This document shows positions 42,150-51,050 of a DNA stretch of 64,000 nucleotides, in pieces. The position numbers and the translations under genes were made by a program. The DNA comes from JTS-RE37 sp963756115. GTDB lineage: Bacteria; Bacteroidota; Bacteroidia; Flavobacteriales; Flavobacteriaceae. The first letter of the stretch is position 1. Each line of letters opens with the position of its first letter. The notes beneath the pieces are model-generated. The model worked only from the letters and a program-made list of their open reading frames with translations, was not told the DNA's origin and made no database searches. The stretch covers positions 62,001-126,000 of the forward strand of contig CAVWMN010000001.1 of assembly GCA_963756115.1 (NCBI GenBank). Reading direction: 5' to 3'.

Positions 42150-44051
42150 TTATTGTTTACTGATTACTAATTTTAAATTGTCGTTTTTGGCTGTTGCCCG
42201 GCGGAAATCACGATAGCCTTCATAATCTTCGCAGGGATATTCCCCCTGTTGTATAAAGAGGCGCCTTTTATATAGAATCTCACCATCCGTAGTGTATTTC
42301 ATTTCCATAGTGTATTCCCCATAATTCGAATTTAAGCTTACCTTTTCCGGCAGGGATTTTACGGTATAGCCGGCGGGGAGATCGATGGTAAATACAGCCT
42401 CAGAAAGAAATCCCCTGGGTATGTGAAAAGGATGTTTTCGTTTCCTGTAGCGGTCCGGTACGTAATCGTTAACGTCGAACATATTGATCCTGAATAACAG
42501 CTCATCCCCTATACTGCTGGCGTAATCCTGTATCTCTACAGAAACGGTCTCCCTGAATTCGACAACCTCTTTCTTATTTTCATATTCCATCGCTTTTATG
42601 CTTATCCCGTTAAGGTCATCCCAGTATTCCTTATAATATTCTTCCTGTTTAGTGGGTGTCAGTTTGGTAAATGGCGATCGGTTATCGTATTCAATTCCTG
42701 TAGAAATGATCTGTACCTCCCCTTCCAGGAAGCCATCCTCTTTCAGGATACAGCTGGCCTTTGTCACCTTCTTGTTACCGGCATCCAGGTAGGAGGGGGT
42801 ATGTTTGATCTGGCCTCCGTCAGCAGTGATCACCAAAACATCCCTGTCATCCGTAAAATCTCCCAAAAACCCAAATGGGATTACCTGGCTGGTACATTCG
42901 AGCCAAAGATCTTTTCCATCAACCGGAACATTCAGGATCACATGGTTGCCTTGCATGGAGGCAAAGTCGGGTTCCATTCCCCGTTTGGAGTTTCCGGCCC
43001 AGACCACACTGTAATTGGAAGCTATTCCCTGTGATTTCAAAAGGGCTTTGGTATAATTGGTGAGGCCTTTGCAATCCCCGTATTTAACTTTGTCCACCTC
43101 CGATGCGGTTATCGGCATCCACCCCCCTATACCCAGTTGCACACTGATGTAGCGGGTATTTTCCTGTACATATTGATAGATCATCCTTGTTTTCTCTATC
43201 GGGTCCTCGATACCCCTCAACATATAACCTATCTTGTCAATCGTGGCCTGGGGCAGTTCATCCCGGTCCCGTAACAGGTTGTCATATTGCCATTTACCGA
43301 AGCTGTTCCAGTCAGTGCCGTAACCATCCACCCCTTCCAGGTGGAATTTATCAAGGGCCAGTAGTACCCGCGGGGCCATGGTTGCAAATTCCGGGGATAA
43401 AGCTTCCCTGACTATGGCGCTGACATGTTCCATTTCATACGTAACATGCCTGCCTGCAGTCCCGTTTTTAACAGGATACGCCTCCAGGTTCTTTTCCTTA
43501 ATCCGCAACTCAAATCCCGGTGGATATATAAGGGAATACCTGCTTTGTATTACACTGACCCCAAATTCATCCACCGGGGTCCAGGGCGGTATAAAGGCTG
43601 TGTTTCCTGTTTCATACGTATATGTAAAGGCAACGGTATAGGGATAGCTCAGGGGGGTATAGCTGAAGTATTTCAGCCTTGAATCAGTGTACAGGCTAAA
43701 GCCATCCACGGCAGAGGCATCTTTAAAGTCCTTCTTTTTAATTTTTTCAATCAGGGCTCCCTTCGCATCATAAATTTCCGCGCTCAGGTCTTTAATCCGG
43801 GTGATCCCGTCATAAAAAGCAAAATTTCGTACCGCTTTATCACCGGATTTATTGAAAACGGTCACTACCCGTTCCACCTGGATGTTCATTCGGTCCCTGG
43901 ACTTTATCTCGATGTCCATATAGTCCTTAAGGACCGATGCAGAAGCCCCCTCACGAAGGTCGTCAGGCATTTTAGAGATATTAAAGGTATTTTCCTGGGG
44001 ATAAAAAAGGAAGGGTAATAACAAGGTTATACAAAAAGCAATGCCTTTCAT
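42150..44051 (-). CDS. DUF3857/transglutaminase-like exported protein, copy 2
   Basis: About 633 aa from the ATG at 44051, which gives a clean signal peptide (MKGIAFCITLLLPFLFYPQ). A longer frame starting at 44105 would bury it. It has a DUF3857 N-terminal domain, then a transglutaminase-like core with KYGDCKGLTNYTKALLKSQG (Cys) and QGNHVILNV (His). The catalytic Cys/His are present, unlike in the adjacent paralogue. The two genes are 4 bp apart and co-transcribed. Substrate and role are unknown. Confidence 0.82.
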   Translation of the reverse strand: MKGIAFCITLLLPFLFYPQENTFNISKMPDDLREGASASVLKDYMDIEIKSRDRMNIQVERVVTVFNKSGDKAVRNFAFYDGITRIKDLSAEIYDAKGALIEKIKKKDFKDASAVDGFSLYTDSRLKYFSYTPLSYPYTVAFTYTYETGNTAFIPPWTPVDEFGVSVIQSRYSLIYPPGFELRIKEKNLEAYPVKNGTAGRHVTYEMEHVSAIVREALSPEFATMAPRVLLALDKFHLEGVDGYGTDWNSFGKWQYDNLLRDRDELPQATIDKIGYMLRGIEDPIEKTRMIYQYVQENTRYISVQLGIGGWMPITASEVDKVKYGDCKGLTNYTKALLKSQGIASNYSVVWAGNSKRGMEPDFASMQGNHVILNVPVDGKDLWLECTSQVIPFGFLGDFTDDRDVLVITADGGQIKHTPSYLDAGNKKVTKASCILKEDGFLEGEVQIISTGIEYDNRSPFTKLTPTKQEEYYKEYWDDLNGISIKAMEYENKKEVVEFRETVSVEIQDYASSIGDELLFRINMFDVNDYVPDRYRKRKHPFHIPRGFLSEAVFTIDLPAGYTVKSLPEKVSLNSNYGEYTMEMKYTTDGEILYKRRLFIQQGEYPCEDYEGYRDFRRATAKNDNLKLVISKQ

Positions 44052-44152
44052 ACGAATGGGTTTTGGTTGGTTGAATTGGTAAAGATGGATTACCAGAAAC
44101 GGCAATATGGGACTATTCTTACAAACCCATTAAAAAAAATCGATGAAAGGTA

Positions 44153-44605
44153 TTATTCTTTGTTTTTTGTGTCAATAATGATCGTCACCGGGCCGTCATT
44201 GAGAAGTTCCACCTGCATATCTGCCCCAAAGATCCCCGTCCCCACCTTTTTTCCAAGGTCGGACTCCATTTGGGAAATAAAATGCTCATAGAGGGGAATG
44301 GCAATTTCCGGTGGTGATGCTTTGATATAGGAAGGCCGGTTTCCTTTTTTCGTAGAGGCCTGCAGGGTGAACTGGCTTACGACGATGGCATCACCCCCTG
44401 AGTCCAGGAGTGACCTGTTCATCACCCCGTCCGCATCATCGAATATTCTGAGGTTGATAATTTTTCTGGACAGCCATTCAATGTCTTCAAAACCATCGCC
44501 TTCCCCTATGCCCAGCAGCACCAGCAGGCCTTTTCCAATCTTACTAACCTCGGAACCATCTACTGTAACGGATGCCTTCCGGGTGCGTTGTATCACTGCT
44601 TTCAT
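44153..44605 (-). CDS. dtd: D-aminoacyl-tRNA deacylase Dtd
   Basis: 150 aa, the standard length. It hydrolyses D-amino acids mischarged onto tRNA. The two active-site signatures are visible: SQFTLQA and the cross-subunit NDGPVT motif near the C-terminus. Its start overlaps the rsgA stop by 4 bp. Confidence 0.95.
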   Translation of the reverse strand: MKAVIQRTRKASVTVDGSEVSKIGKGLLVLLGIGEGDGFEDIEWLSRKIINLRIFDDADGVMNRSLLDSGGDAIVVSQFTLQASTKKGNRPSYIKASPPEIAIPLYEHFISQMESDLGKKVGTGIFGADMQVELLNDGPVTIIIDTKNKE

Positions 44606-45549
44606 GCCCCTTCAAATTGATCCAACCGATAGGTATCCTGTTCTCCTGACACCATCTGGACATAGCTCCTGTACCGGCTCCAGGAAACCTTGTTTTCCTC
44701 AAGGGCCTCCTTTACGGCACACTGCGGCTCATCCAGGTGCAGGCAATTATTGAACTTGCAATCGGCCTTCAGCAGAAAGAATTCCGGAAAATAATCCCCG
44801 ATCTCCTCCTTTTCCATGTCCACGATCCCAAATCCCTTGATCCCGGGGGTATCTATTATCCTGGCATCAAAATCCAGGTCGAACATTTCTGCAAAGGTGG
44901 TTGTGTGCTGTCCCTGCAGGTGTTGTTCAGAAATTTCCTCGGTCTTCAGGTTTAGATGGGGGGCAATGCTGTTGATCAGGGTAGATTTACCAACACCGGA
45001 ATGGCCTGCGAACATGCTCGTCTTGCCCTTCATCAGTTCCTTAACCTGCTCTATGTTTTTACCGGTTGTGGCCGAGATGCCGATACAGGTATATCCTATT
45101 TCCCGGTACATAGCCGCCAGGTATTTTATTTCGTCCAGTTCTTCGTCGGTATAAGTATCTGTTTTATTGAATAAAAGGACAGCCGGAATATCATACGCTA
45201 CGGATGTAGCCAGGAACCGGTCAATAAAAAGGGTGTAGGTTTTTGGGTTGTTCAGGGTGATCATTAAAAAAACCAGGTCAATATTGGCTGCAATGATATG
45301 GGTTTGTTTGGAAAGATTGACCGACTTGCGGATGATGTAGTTTTTTCTATCCTTGATTTCTGTAATGATACCCAGCGATTCATCTTTATGTTCCAATTCA
45401 AATACCACCACGTCTCCTACCGCGATAGGATTGGTACTTTTGATCCCCTGCATGCGGAATTTCCCCTTGATCCTGCACTCATAGGTTTCACCCTCAGCTG
45501 TTTTCACCGTGTACCAGCTGCCGGTGGACTTATAAACAATTCCCTTCAT
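44602..45549 (-). CDS. rsgA: Ribosome small-subunit assembly GTPase RsgA
   Basis: About 315 aa from the ATG at 45549. Residues upstream of it (MFLCIEIPTA) are not family-like. It is a circularly permuted GTPase, with G4 (LLFNKTDTYT) preceding G1 (AGHSGVGKSTL) and G3 (DTPGIKGFG). An N-terminal OB fold and a C-terminal zinc-binding segment (CKFNNCLHLDEPQCAV) complete the domain order. It helps late 30S maturation. It forms an operon with dtd. Confidence 0.94.
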   Translation of the reverse strand: MKGIVYKSTGSWYTVKTAEGETYECRIKGKFRMQGIKSTNPIAVGDVVVFELEHKDESLGIITEIKDRKNYIIRKSVNLSKQTHIIAANIDLVFLMITLNNPKTYTLFIDRFLATSVAYDIPAVLLFNKTDTYTDEELDEIKYLAAMYREIGYTCIGISATTGKNIEQVKELMKGKTSMFAGHSGVGKSTLINSIAPHLNLKTEEISEQHLQGQHTTTFAEMFDLDFDARIIDTPGIKGFGIVDMEKEEIGDYFPEFFLLKADCKFNNCLHLDEPQCAVKEALEENKVSWSRYRSYVQMVSGEQDTYRLDQFEGA

Positions 45550-45600
45550 CGCTGTTGGTATTTCTATACAAAGAAACAATATTCCTGTAAGAGTAACTGC

Positions 45601-45608
45601 TATCTTTG
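45601..45608 (+). promoter_or_regulatory. -7 box of the secreted-protein gene
   Basis: TATCTTTG matches TAnnTTTG and lies 42 bp upstream of the ATG at 45651. No convincing -33 element at the expected distance. Confidence 0.4.
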
Positions 45609-45650
45609 GGAAACCCCCTCACAAATAGTCACCAACTAAAAACTTAAATC

Positions 45651-46091
45651 ATGAAAAATTACATCCTTGCTGCAGTGCTTGCTTTGTCTTTTGTCCCGGT
45701 AGTCCATTCACAACAATTCAAGGTCATTACCAGCGTGGAATCCATCATCCCGAGTGGCCTCGGCAGGTCCAGGATAATCAACGCCCAGGAGGATAAAGAC
45801 TATAAGGAATACACCAGTGTACAAACCGAAGAAGACAATACCCGGAATAAATCTGACAGGAGTGAGATCCGCGTAAAAAACTTTGAAGAAACCAAGCTGC
45901 TGAACTTCTTTAATCTTGGGGGCATCCGGTTTCAGAATATAGCGGCCAACGATGCACTGCTAAGTTCCATGATCAACACTATGGTAGCTGATGGATGGGA
46001 ACTGGCCTTTGTGACCAGCGCTGTTGAAAGCGATGGGGGGAAAGATGACGGGCAGGGGATTTTTATTACCCGGTATATCTTTAAAAAATAG
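45651..46091 (+). CDS. Secreted hypothetical protein
   Basis: 146 aa. Clear signal peptide (MKNYILAAVLALSFVPVVHS-QQ). The mature part is charged and ends with a beta-rich segment (DGWELAFVTSAVESDGGKDD, then GIFITRYIFKK). The SSMINTMVADGWELAFVTS pattern resembles small DUF4177-like folds, but this is only a guess. It is the only plus-strand gene between 29.9 and 51.3 kb other than the zinc-ribbon gene. I do not recognise a function. Confidence 0.65.
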   Translation: MKNYILAAVLALSFVPVVHSQQFKVITSVESIIPSGLGRSRIINAQEDKDYKEYTSVQTEEDNTRNKSDRSEIRVKNFEETKLLNFFNLGGIRFQNIAANDALLSSMINTMVADGWELAFVTSAVESDGGKDDGQGIFITRYIFKK

Positions 46092-46196
46092 CAGGTTCAA
46101 CCGTTACCGGGAGGCTCGCAGTGCCTAAAATATTATAGCGGGCAGTACTTTTGCAGCACGGCCCGCTCTTGCAATACGGTATGGGCTTTATGCAGA

Positions 46197-46874
46197 TCAG
46201 AAATCATTGATGACGATTCTCCCGCCAACCAGGGTATTCTTGTTGACCTCCCTGGGATTGCCATAAACAAAGACATCTCCCCCGGCCCTGATGTTGATAT
46301 CTACTTTTTCAGAAACATACATTTCGGCTTCTCCCCCGGCAGAGACCCTGATACTGGCCACCGCTGTCTTCAGACCACGGCCTTCAAAGATGCCGCCTGT
46401 ATTCAATACGACAACCTGATTTTCAGCAATACCCGATGCTTCAATGATACCACCGGTTACGGCGCGCATGTCTGCATCCCTGACATCCATCCCTATCTTT
46501 ATTTTAGCCCCTTCCTGGGCTTTCAGGACTATACGGTCTTGTTTGACCAATTCATTACAGACAATACGGGCCCCTTCGTTTGCATCAATAATACCCAGGT
46601 CTGTATAATATACTTCAATAAATGTATCCTCTCCCTGGAATTTTTTTTCGAGTTGCATGCGGAGTTTGAGCTTTCCGTCCTTGTTCACCCAAACAATATC
46701 GTCCACATGGTCACCTTTTATCAGAATCCTGTTTTCATCCGATTTTATAAGGTTTACCTCTATAAGGTCAAAAACCTTGATCTCTTTAAATTCACCTACT
46801 TCCCGGTCGATGATCCGCTGGGAAAAGGTATTGAAGGCTGTTAAAGCCAGGCAAAGGGCAAGCAGTTGTTTCAT
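46197..46874 (-). CDS. DUF2807 (head GIN domain) secreted protein, copy 1
   Basis: 225 aa with signal peptide (MKQLLALCLALTAFNTFS). The rest is a repetitive beta-helix-like fold typical of DUF2807. Short strands are separated by glycine turns, for example EGARIVCNELVKQDRIVLKA and SIRVSAGGEAEMYVSEKVDI. It is probably periplasmic or surface-exposed; function unknown. It lies 78 bp downstream of the DAHP synthase gene on the same strand. A second DUF2807 protein occurs at ~54 kb. Confidence 0.8.
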   Translation of the reverse strand: MKQLLALCLALTAFNTFSQRIIDREVGEFKEIKVFDLIEVNLIKSDENRILIKGDHVDDIVWVNKDGKLKLRMQLEKKFQGEDTFIEVYYTDLGIIDANEGARIVCNELVKQDRIVLKAQEGAKIKIGMDVRDADMRAVTGGIIEASGIAENQVVVLNTGGIFEGRGLKTAVASIRVSAGGEAEMYVSEKVDINIRAGGDVFVYGNPREVNKNTLVGGRIVINDF

Positions 46875-46952
46875 AATAGCTGTTTTATCGTTTCTCTAAA
46901 AGACACTGTTTCAGCCCGATTGTTACACTTTCTGTGCCGGATTTGAAAAGTT

Positions 46953-48035
46953 TCAGGAATTGATGATCTTTTCCTGATGGTTGATGGATTCCTGGTGGAT
47001 AGCCTTAAACATCTTTAATACAAATTCCTCGCTCAGCCCCTTGGCTTCCCCTTCCAGGATCATTTTACCCAAAATCTCGTTCCATCGGTTCGTTTGCAGG
47101 ACAGCAACATTCTTCTGTTTTTTCAGGATACCGATGGAATCAGCGACTTTCATCCTTTTACCCATGGTATCTATCAACTGGTTGTCAATAATATCGATCT
47201 GTGCCCTCAGGTTGCTGAGTTTCGTATTATATTCCGCCTCTTCATTTGTTTCCTTCCTGATCTTCAAATCATTCATAATCTGTACCAGTCTTTTCGGGGT
47301 TACCTGTTGTGCCGCATCACTCCAGGCCTTATCCGGGTCATGGTGTGTCTCAATCATCAATCCGTCAAAATTCAAATCGAGTGCCGTTTGTGAAACGTCA
47401 AAGATCATATCCCTTTTTCCGGTGATATGAGACGGATCGTTAATCAGGGGCAGGTCCGGGAACTTGGTTTGCAATTCTATGGCCAGTTGCCATTCCGGGA
47501 TATTACGGTATTTGGTTTTTTCATACGTTGAGAATCCCCTGTGAATGACCCCGAGTTTATGGATATTTGCTGAATAAAGGCGCTCAACGGCCCCCAGCCA
47601 TAGGGAAAGGTCAGGGTTTACAGGGTTTTTTACCAGGACAATTTTGTCCGTACCTTTCAGGGCATCTGCTATTTCCTGAACGATGAAAGGGCTAACTGTT
47701 GACCTGGCCCCTATCCAAAGCAAGTCCACATCGTATTCCAGTGCCAGGTCTACATGTGCCCTGTTGGCAACTTCCGTTGCCGTTTTCAGTCCGGTTTCCT
47801 CCCGTACCCGTTGCAGCCATTTCAGGCCGATGGCACCAACCCCTTCAAAATTACCCGGACGCGTCCGGGGTTTCCATATCCCCGCACGGTAAAAATTTAC
47901 ATCAGTGTCCTTCAGCTCATGGGCGATACTCAATACCTGTTCTTCCGTTTCCGCACTGCACGGACCTGCGATCACCAAAGGGTGGGACAAATTCATTTCA
48001 TCCAACCATGATCTCAATTCTTTTGAATTTTCCAT
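46953..48035 (-). CDS. Bifunctional DAHP synthase / chorismate mutase
   Basis: 360 aa. Residues ~1-260 are a type I-beta DAHP synthase (KDO8P-synthase-like). LVIAGPCSAETEEQ, FYRAGIWKPRTRPGNFEG and the PSHITGKRD region are diagnostic. Residues ~268-355 form an AroQ-type chorismate mutase (LRAQIDIIDNQLIDTMGKRM). The fusion joins the first step of the shikimate pathway to the branch-point step, often for feedback control by prephenate or chorismate. It is the fourth gene after the attenuator-like leader, 8 bp behind tyrA. Confidence 0.93.
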   Translation of the reverse strand: MENSKELRSWLDEMNLSHPLVIAGPCSAETEEQVLSIAHELKDTDVNFYRAGIWKPRTRPGNFEGVGAIGLKWLQRVREETGLKTATEVANRAHVDLALEYDVDLLWIGARSTVSPFIVQEIADALKGTDKIVLVKNPVNPDLSLWLGAVERLYSANIHKLGVIHRGFSTYEKTKYRNIPEWQLAIELQTKFPDLPLINDPSHITGKRDMIFDVSQTALDLNFDGLMIETHHDPDKAWSDAAQQVTPKRLVQIMNDLKIRKETNEEAEYNTKLSNLRAQIDIIDNQLIDTMGKRMKVADSIGILKKQKNVAVLQTNRWNEILGKMILEGEAKGLSEEFVLKMFKAIHQESINHQEKIINS

Positions 48036-48043
48036 TGTATTTT

Positions 48044-48904
48044 CTATTGTTTGTTTAGGGGTATACCTTTTAATATTTCTTTTATTTTATTCGTGTTGTC
48101 CATCTCTGAATAAATGGCCTTGTAATCGTTGTCAAGCAGCATTTGTTTGAATGCCTCTAAATTTTGGATGTATTCGTCCAGGGTTTCCACAACATTTTCC
48201 CTGTTCTGCTCAAATATGGGAGTCCACATTTCGGGGGAACTTTTGGCGAGTCGGACGGTACTTTCAAATCCACTGCCTGCCATATCGAAGATATCCCGTT
48301 CATTTTTTTCCTTTTCGATGACCGTTTTCCCAAGCATAAAGGAACTGATATGGGATAAGTGTGATACATACGCGATATGCCTGTCATGTGCCTCAGGGTT
48401 CATATAGCGTATCCGCATCCCTAATTGCAGAAACAGTTCCATGGCCCTCTCCTGCAACTTGAAGGCTGTCTTTTCCACTTCGCAAATTATATTTGTTTTC
48501 CCTATGAACAAGCCTTCGATCGCTGCAGCCGGACCTGAAAATTCCGTCCCTGCTATTGGATGGCAGGCCAGGAAATTACGCCGTCGGGGATGCTCCGCTA
48601 CACTGCGGCAAATGAGTGATTTGGTGGAGCCGGCATCGAATACCAGTGTATTGTCCCCTATGGCATCCAAAACGCGGGGTATTTCCAGCACCAGCATATC
48701 GACCGGGATCCCCACTATGACGATTTCCGCTTCTCCCAGATCGCTGTAGGTTGCCTCGGCATGAACGAGGCCCAGTTCCACAGCACGCTGTGCGTGCTCC
48801 GGGTTGCTGTCAATGCCATAGATTCTGCTTCCGGGGTACCATTTTTTGATATCCCTTGCCATGGAACCCCCAATAAGTCCGGTACCGATTATAAATACGT
48901 TCAT
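48044..48904 (-). CDS. tyrA: Prephenate dehydrogenase
   Basis: 286 aa. An N-terminal NAD(P) Rossmann fold (VFIIGTGLIGGSMARDI) is followed by the all-helical dimerisation domain. VFDAGSTKSLIC and FLACHPIAGTEFSGP are characteristic of the family. It oxidatively decarboxylates prephenate to 4-hydroxyphenylpyruvate for tyrosine. There is no ACT domain at the C-terminus. It lies between the aminotransferase (46-bp gap) and DAHP synthase (8-bp gap) genes. Confidence 0.93.
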   Translation of the reverse strand: MNVFIIGTGLIGGSMARDIKKWYPGSRIYGIDSNPEHAQRAVELGLVHAEATYSDLGEAEIVIVGIPVDMLVLEIPRVLDAIGDNTLVFDAGSTKSLICRSVAEHPRRRNFLACHPIAGTEFSGPAAAIEGLFIGKTNIICEVEKTAFKLQERAMELFLQLGMRIRYMNPEAHDRHIAYVSHLSHISSFMLGKTVIEKEKNERDIFDMAGSGFESTVRLAKSSPEMWTPIFEQNRENVVETLDEYIQNLEAFKQMLLDNDYKAIYSEMDNTNKIKEILKGIPLNKQ

Positions 48905-48950
48905 TTAGCTATCTAATGCGCAGGGAATGAAAATCACTGCATTTTATATC

Positions 48951-50096
48951 TTAAAACCTTTTGATCGCTTCTGTAATTTTATCGGCGCTCACACAAAGTG
49001 AAAACCGTATATACCCTTCTCCATTACTACCGAAGATAGTGCCGGGTGCAATGAAAATATCTTTTTCATACAATACCTGATCCACAAATTCCTCGGAAGA
49101 TACTGAACCTTCCGGAAGTTTCGCCCATACAAACATCCCTGCGGCATTCCGGTCATAGGTGCACGCCATTTTGTCTGCCAGTTCAAATACCAGTTCCCTT
49201 CGAGAACCATAGACCCTGTCTAATTCATCAAACCAGGCTTTACCACTTTTCAATGCAGCGACAGCACCCTTTTGGATACCGTAGAACATTCCGGAATCCA
49301 TATTACTCTTTACTTTTAATACAGCATTGATATGGTCTGAATTACCAAGCACCATCCCTACCCGCCAGCCTGCCATGTTGAATGTTTTGCTCAGGGAATT
49401 CAATTCAAGCATATGTTCCATGGCTCCGGGAATAGACAATATACTCACCGGATCTTTTCCCAGCACGAAACTGTAAGGGTTGTCATTGACCACCAAAATG
49501 TCATGTTCAGCAGCAAAGTCAAGCAGCTCCCGGAATTTTGAAGCATTCGCAGTGGCACCGGTGGGCATATGCGGATAGCTTACCCACATTAATTTTACCC
49601 GTGACAGTTCCTTTTTTGCAAGTGCATCCAGATCAGGGAACCAGTTGTTGTGAGCGCTAAGGTCATAAAATTTCGGGACACCGCCTACCAGCTGGGTCAC
49701 AGATGTATAGGTAGGATAACCCGGATTGGGGATGAGCACTTCATCCCCTGCATTAAGAAATGCCATACTGATATGCATAATACCTTCCTTGGAACCCATC
49801 AGGGGGAGGATCTCATGAGCAGGATCAACTGCCACATCAAATTTTTCCTTATAAAAATCTGAAATGGCTTCCCGTAATTCCGGCAATCCCTGATAGCTCT
49901 GATACTGGTGTGCACCGGGATCTTCCACCGATTTCCGGATCGCCTCGATCACCTCTTCAGAGGGAGCGAGATCCGGGCTTCCGACCCCCATATTGATGAT
50001 TGGTTTTCCTTTGGCTGCGAGTGCCCGTACTTCCCGCAATTTTCTTGAGAAGTAATATTCTTCTACTGTATTGAGCCGATCAGCGGTCCTTTTCAT
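48951..50096 (-). CDS. Class I/II PLP-dependent aminotransferase (probable aromatic aminotransferase)
   Basis: 381 aa fold-type I aminotransferase. The PLP lysine is in SLSKTFNMAGWRVGM. NPGYPTY and VNDNPYSFVLG bind the cofactor. Its position between pheA and tyrA suggests it transaminates prephenate, phenylpyruvate or 4-hydroxyphenylpyruvate. Close relatives are often annotated as aspartate or LL-DAP aminotransferases, so the substrate is inferred from context only. It overlaps the pheA stop by 4 bp (translational coupling). Confidence 0.9.
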   Translation of the reverse strand: MKRTADRLNTVEEYYFSRKLREVRALAAKGKPIINMGVGSPDLAPSEEVIEAIRKSVEDPGAHQYQSYQGLPELREAISDFYKEKFDVAVDPAHEILPLMGSKEGIMHISMAFLNAGDEVLIPNPGYPTYTSVTQLVGGVPKFYDLSAHNNWFPDLDALAKKELSRVKLMWVSYPHMPTGATANASKFRELLDFAAEHDILVVNDNPYSFVLGKDPVSILSIPGAMEHMLELNSLSKTFNMAGWRVGMVLGNSDHINAVLKVKSNMDSGMFYGIQKGAVAALKSGKAWFDELDRVYGSRRELVFELADKMACTYDRNAAGMFVWAKLPEGSVSSEEFVDQVLYEKDIFIAPGTIFGSNGEGYIRFSLCVSADKITEAIKRF

Positions 50097-50920
50097 AAGC
50101 GCGCATTTTTATATTCGCCCAAAACCTGAAATTCCTCCAACATGATGTTCAACAAGGACTTCGCCTTTTCAAAGTTGCCGAACTTTTCAAAGGTTACATC
50201 CACAAAAAATGCATATTTCCAGGGGACATCAATTATAGGCAGGGACTGGATTTTTGTGAGGTTCAGATTGCAGTCGCTCATCACATTCAACACGGTTGCG
50301 AGGCTGCCCCTTTTGTGATCTGTGATAAAACGAACGGAAGCCTTGTTGATCTCTTCCCGGGGAAGCTCTTTGTTCTTCGTTTTTATGATGATAAACCGGG
50401 TTGCATTGTTTTTAATGGTTTGAATCTCGGGTGCAATGATCGTAAGGTTGTATAATTCAGCTGCTATTTTAGGGGCAATGGCGGCAATGTTCGTCAATTT
50501 ACCCTCCTGGATACGCCTGGCAGTCTCGGCAGTATCCACGTCTTCAACGAGTTTTATGTGGGGGTAATCCCGGAAGAACTCCTTACATTGAAGCAAGGCC
50601 ATTGGATGCGAATGGACTTCGGCAATATCGTCTATTTGCCGGCCGTTCAATACCATCAGGTTGTGGTGGATATTCAGGTAATATTCCCCGATAATATGCA
50701 GCTGGTTGTGGTATACGAGCGCATAGTTCGGGATGATGGATCCGGCAATGGAATTCTCTATCGCCATGATCCCGATGTCCGCTTCCTTCCGGAGCAACTT
50801 GTCCACCAGGCTGTCAAATGACAGGCATTCCACCAATTCAATGCCATTCCCATAGTATTCCCTTGCCACCTGGTAGTGGTTCGATCCTTTAATGCCCTGT
50901 ATTGCGATCCGTAATTCCAT
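50093..50920 (-). CDS. pheA: Prephenate dehydratase
   Basis: About 275 aa from the ATG at 50920 (a TTG two codons upstream is possible). Residues ~1-180 are the catalytic domain, with the NNATRFIII motif (TRF) for catalysis. Residues ~195-270 form an ACT domain. The usual Phe-binding motifs are altered: GALxxxL reads GSLATVL and ESRP reads QSLP. It converts prephenate to phenylpyruvate. It is the first structural gene after the aromatic leader peptide and terminator and is coupled to the aminotransferase. Confidence 0.93.
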   Translation of the reverse strand: MELRIAIQGIKGSNHYQVAREYYGNGIELVECLSFDSLVDKLLRKEADIGIMAIENSIAGSIIPNYALVYHNQLHIIGEYYLNIHHNLMVLNGRQIDDIAEVHSHPMALLQCKEFFRDYPHIKLVEDVDTAETARRIQEGKLTNIAAIAPKIAAELYNLTIIAPEIQTIKNNATRFIIIKTKNKELPREEINKASVRFITDHKRGSLATVLNVMSDCNLNLTKIQSLPIIDVPWKYAFFVDVTFEKFGNFEKAKSLLNIMLEEFQVLGEYKNARL

Positions 50921-50997
50921 AATCAACTATTCTCACTGTGGTCCATAGACCTGTATAGCCTGCATTTTGTTATTTAATACCCCTTGCTGCCGGTAAC

Positions 50998-51026
50998 AAA
51001 AAAAGTCCCGGTTTTAGCGGGACTTT
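50998..51026 (-). terminator. Intrinsic terminator (attenuator) between the leader peptide and pheA
   Basis: On the minus strand, AAAGTCCCG (51026-51018) pairs with CGGGACTTT (51010-51002), a 9-bp GC-centred stem with a 7-nt loop. It runs straight into a T tract (seven T including stem bases). It lies 24 bp after the leader stop and ~77 bp before the pheA start, the position of a transcription attenuator. A GGGAC at 51063-51059, inside the leader's last codons, is complementary to GTCCC (51023-51019) of the 5' arm and could form an antiterminator. Confidence 0.85.
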
Positions 51027-51035
51027 CTAAGATAT

Positions 51036-51050
51036 ATTGTTAGCAACAAT
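51036..51050 (-). promoter_or_regulatory. Small hairpin between leader stop and attenuator
   Basis: ATTGTT and AACAAT form a perfect 6-bp stem with a 3-nt loop, starting one base after the leader stop codon (51051). It would sit inside the loop enclosed by the proposed GGGAC/GTCCC antiterminator helix, bringing the two strands together. Confidence 0.5.

Noticed and set aside
46092..46196. Inverted repeat AGCGGGC/GCCCGCT between convergent genes as an intrinsic terminator
   Set aside because: The loop is long (~17 nt) and no T tract follows on either strand. Not strong enough to list.
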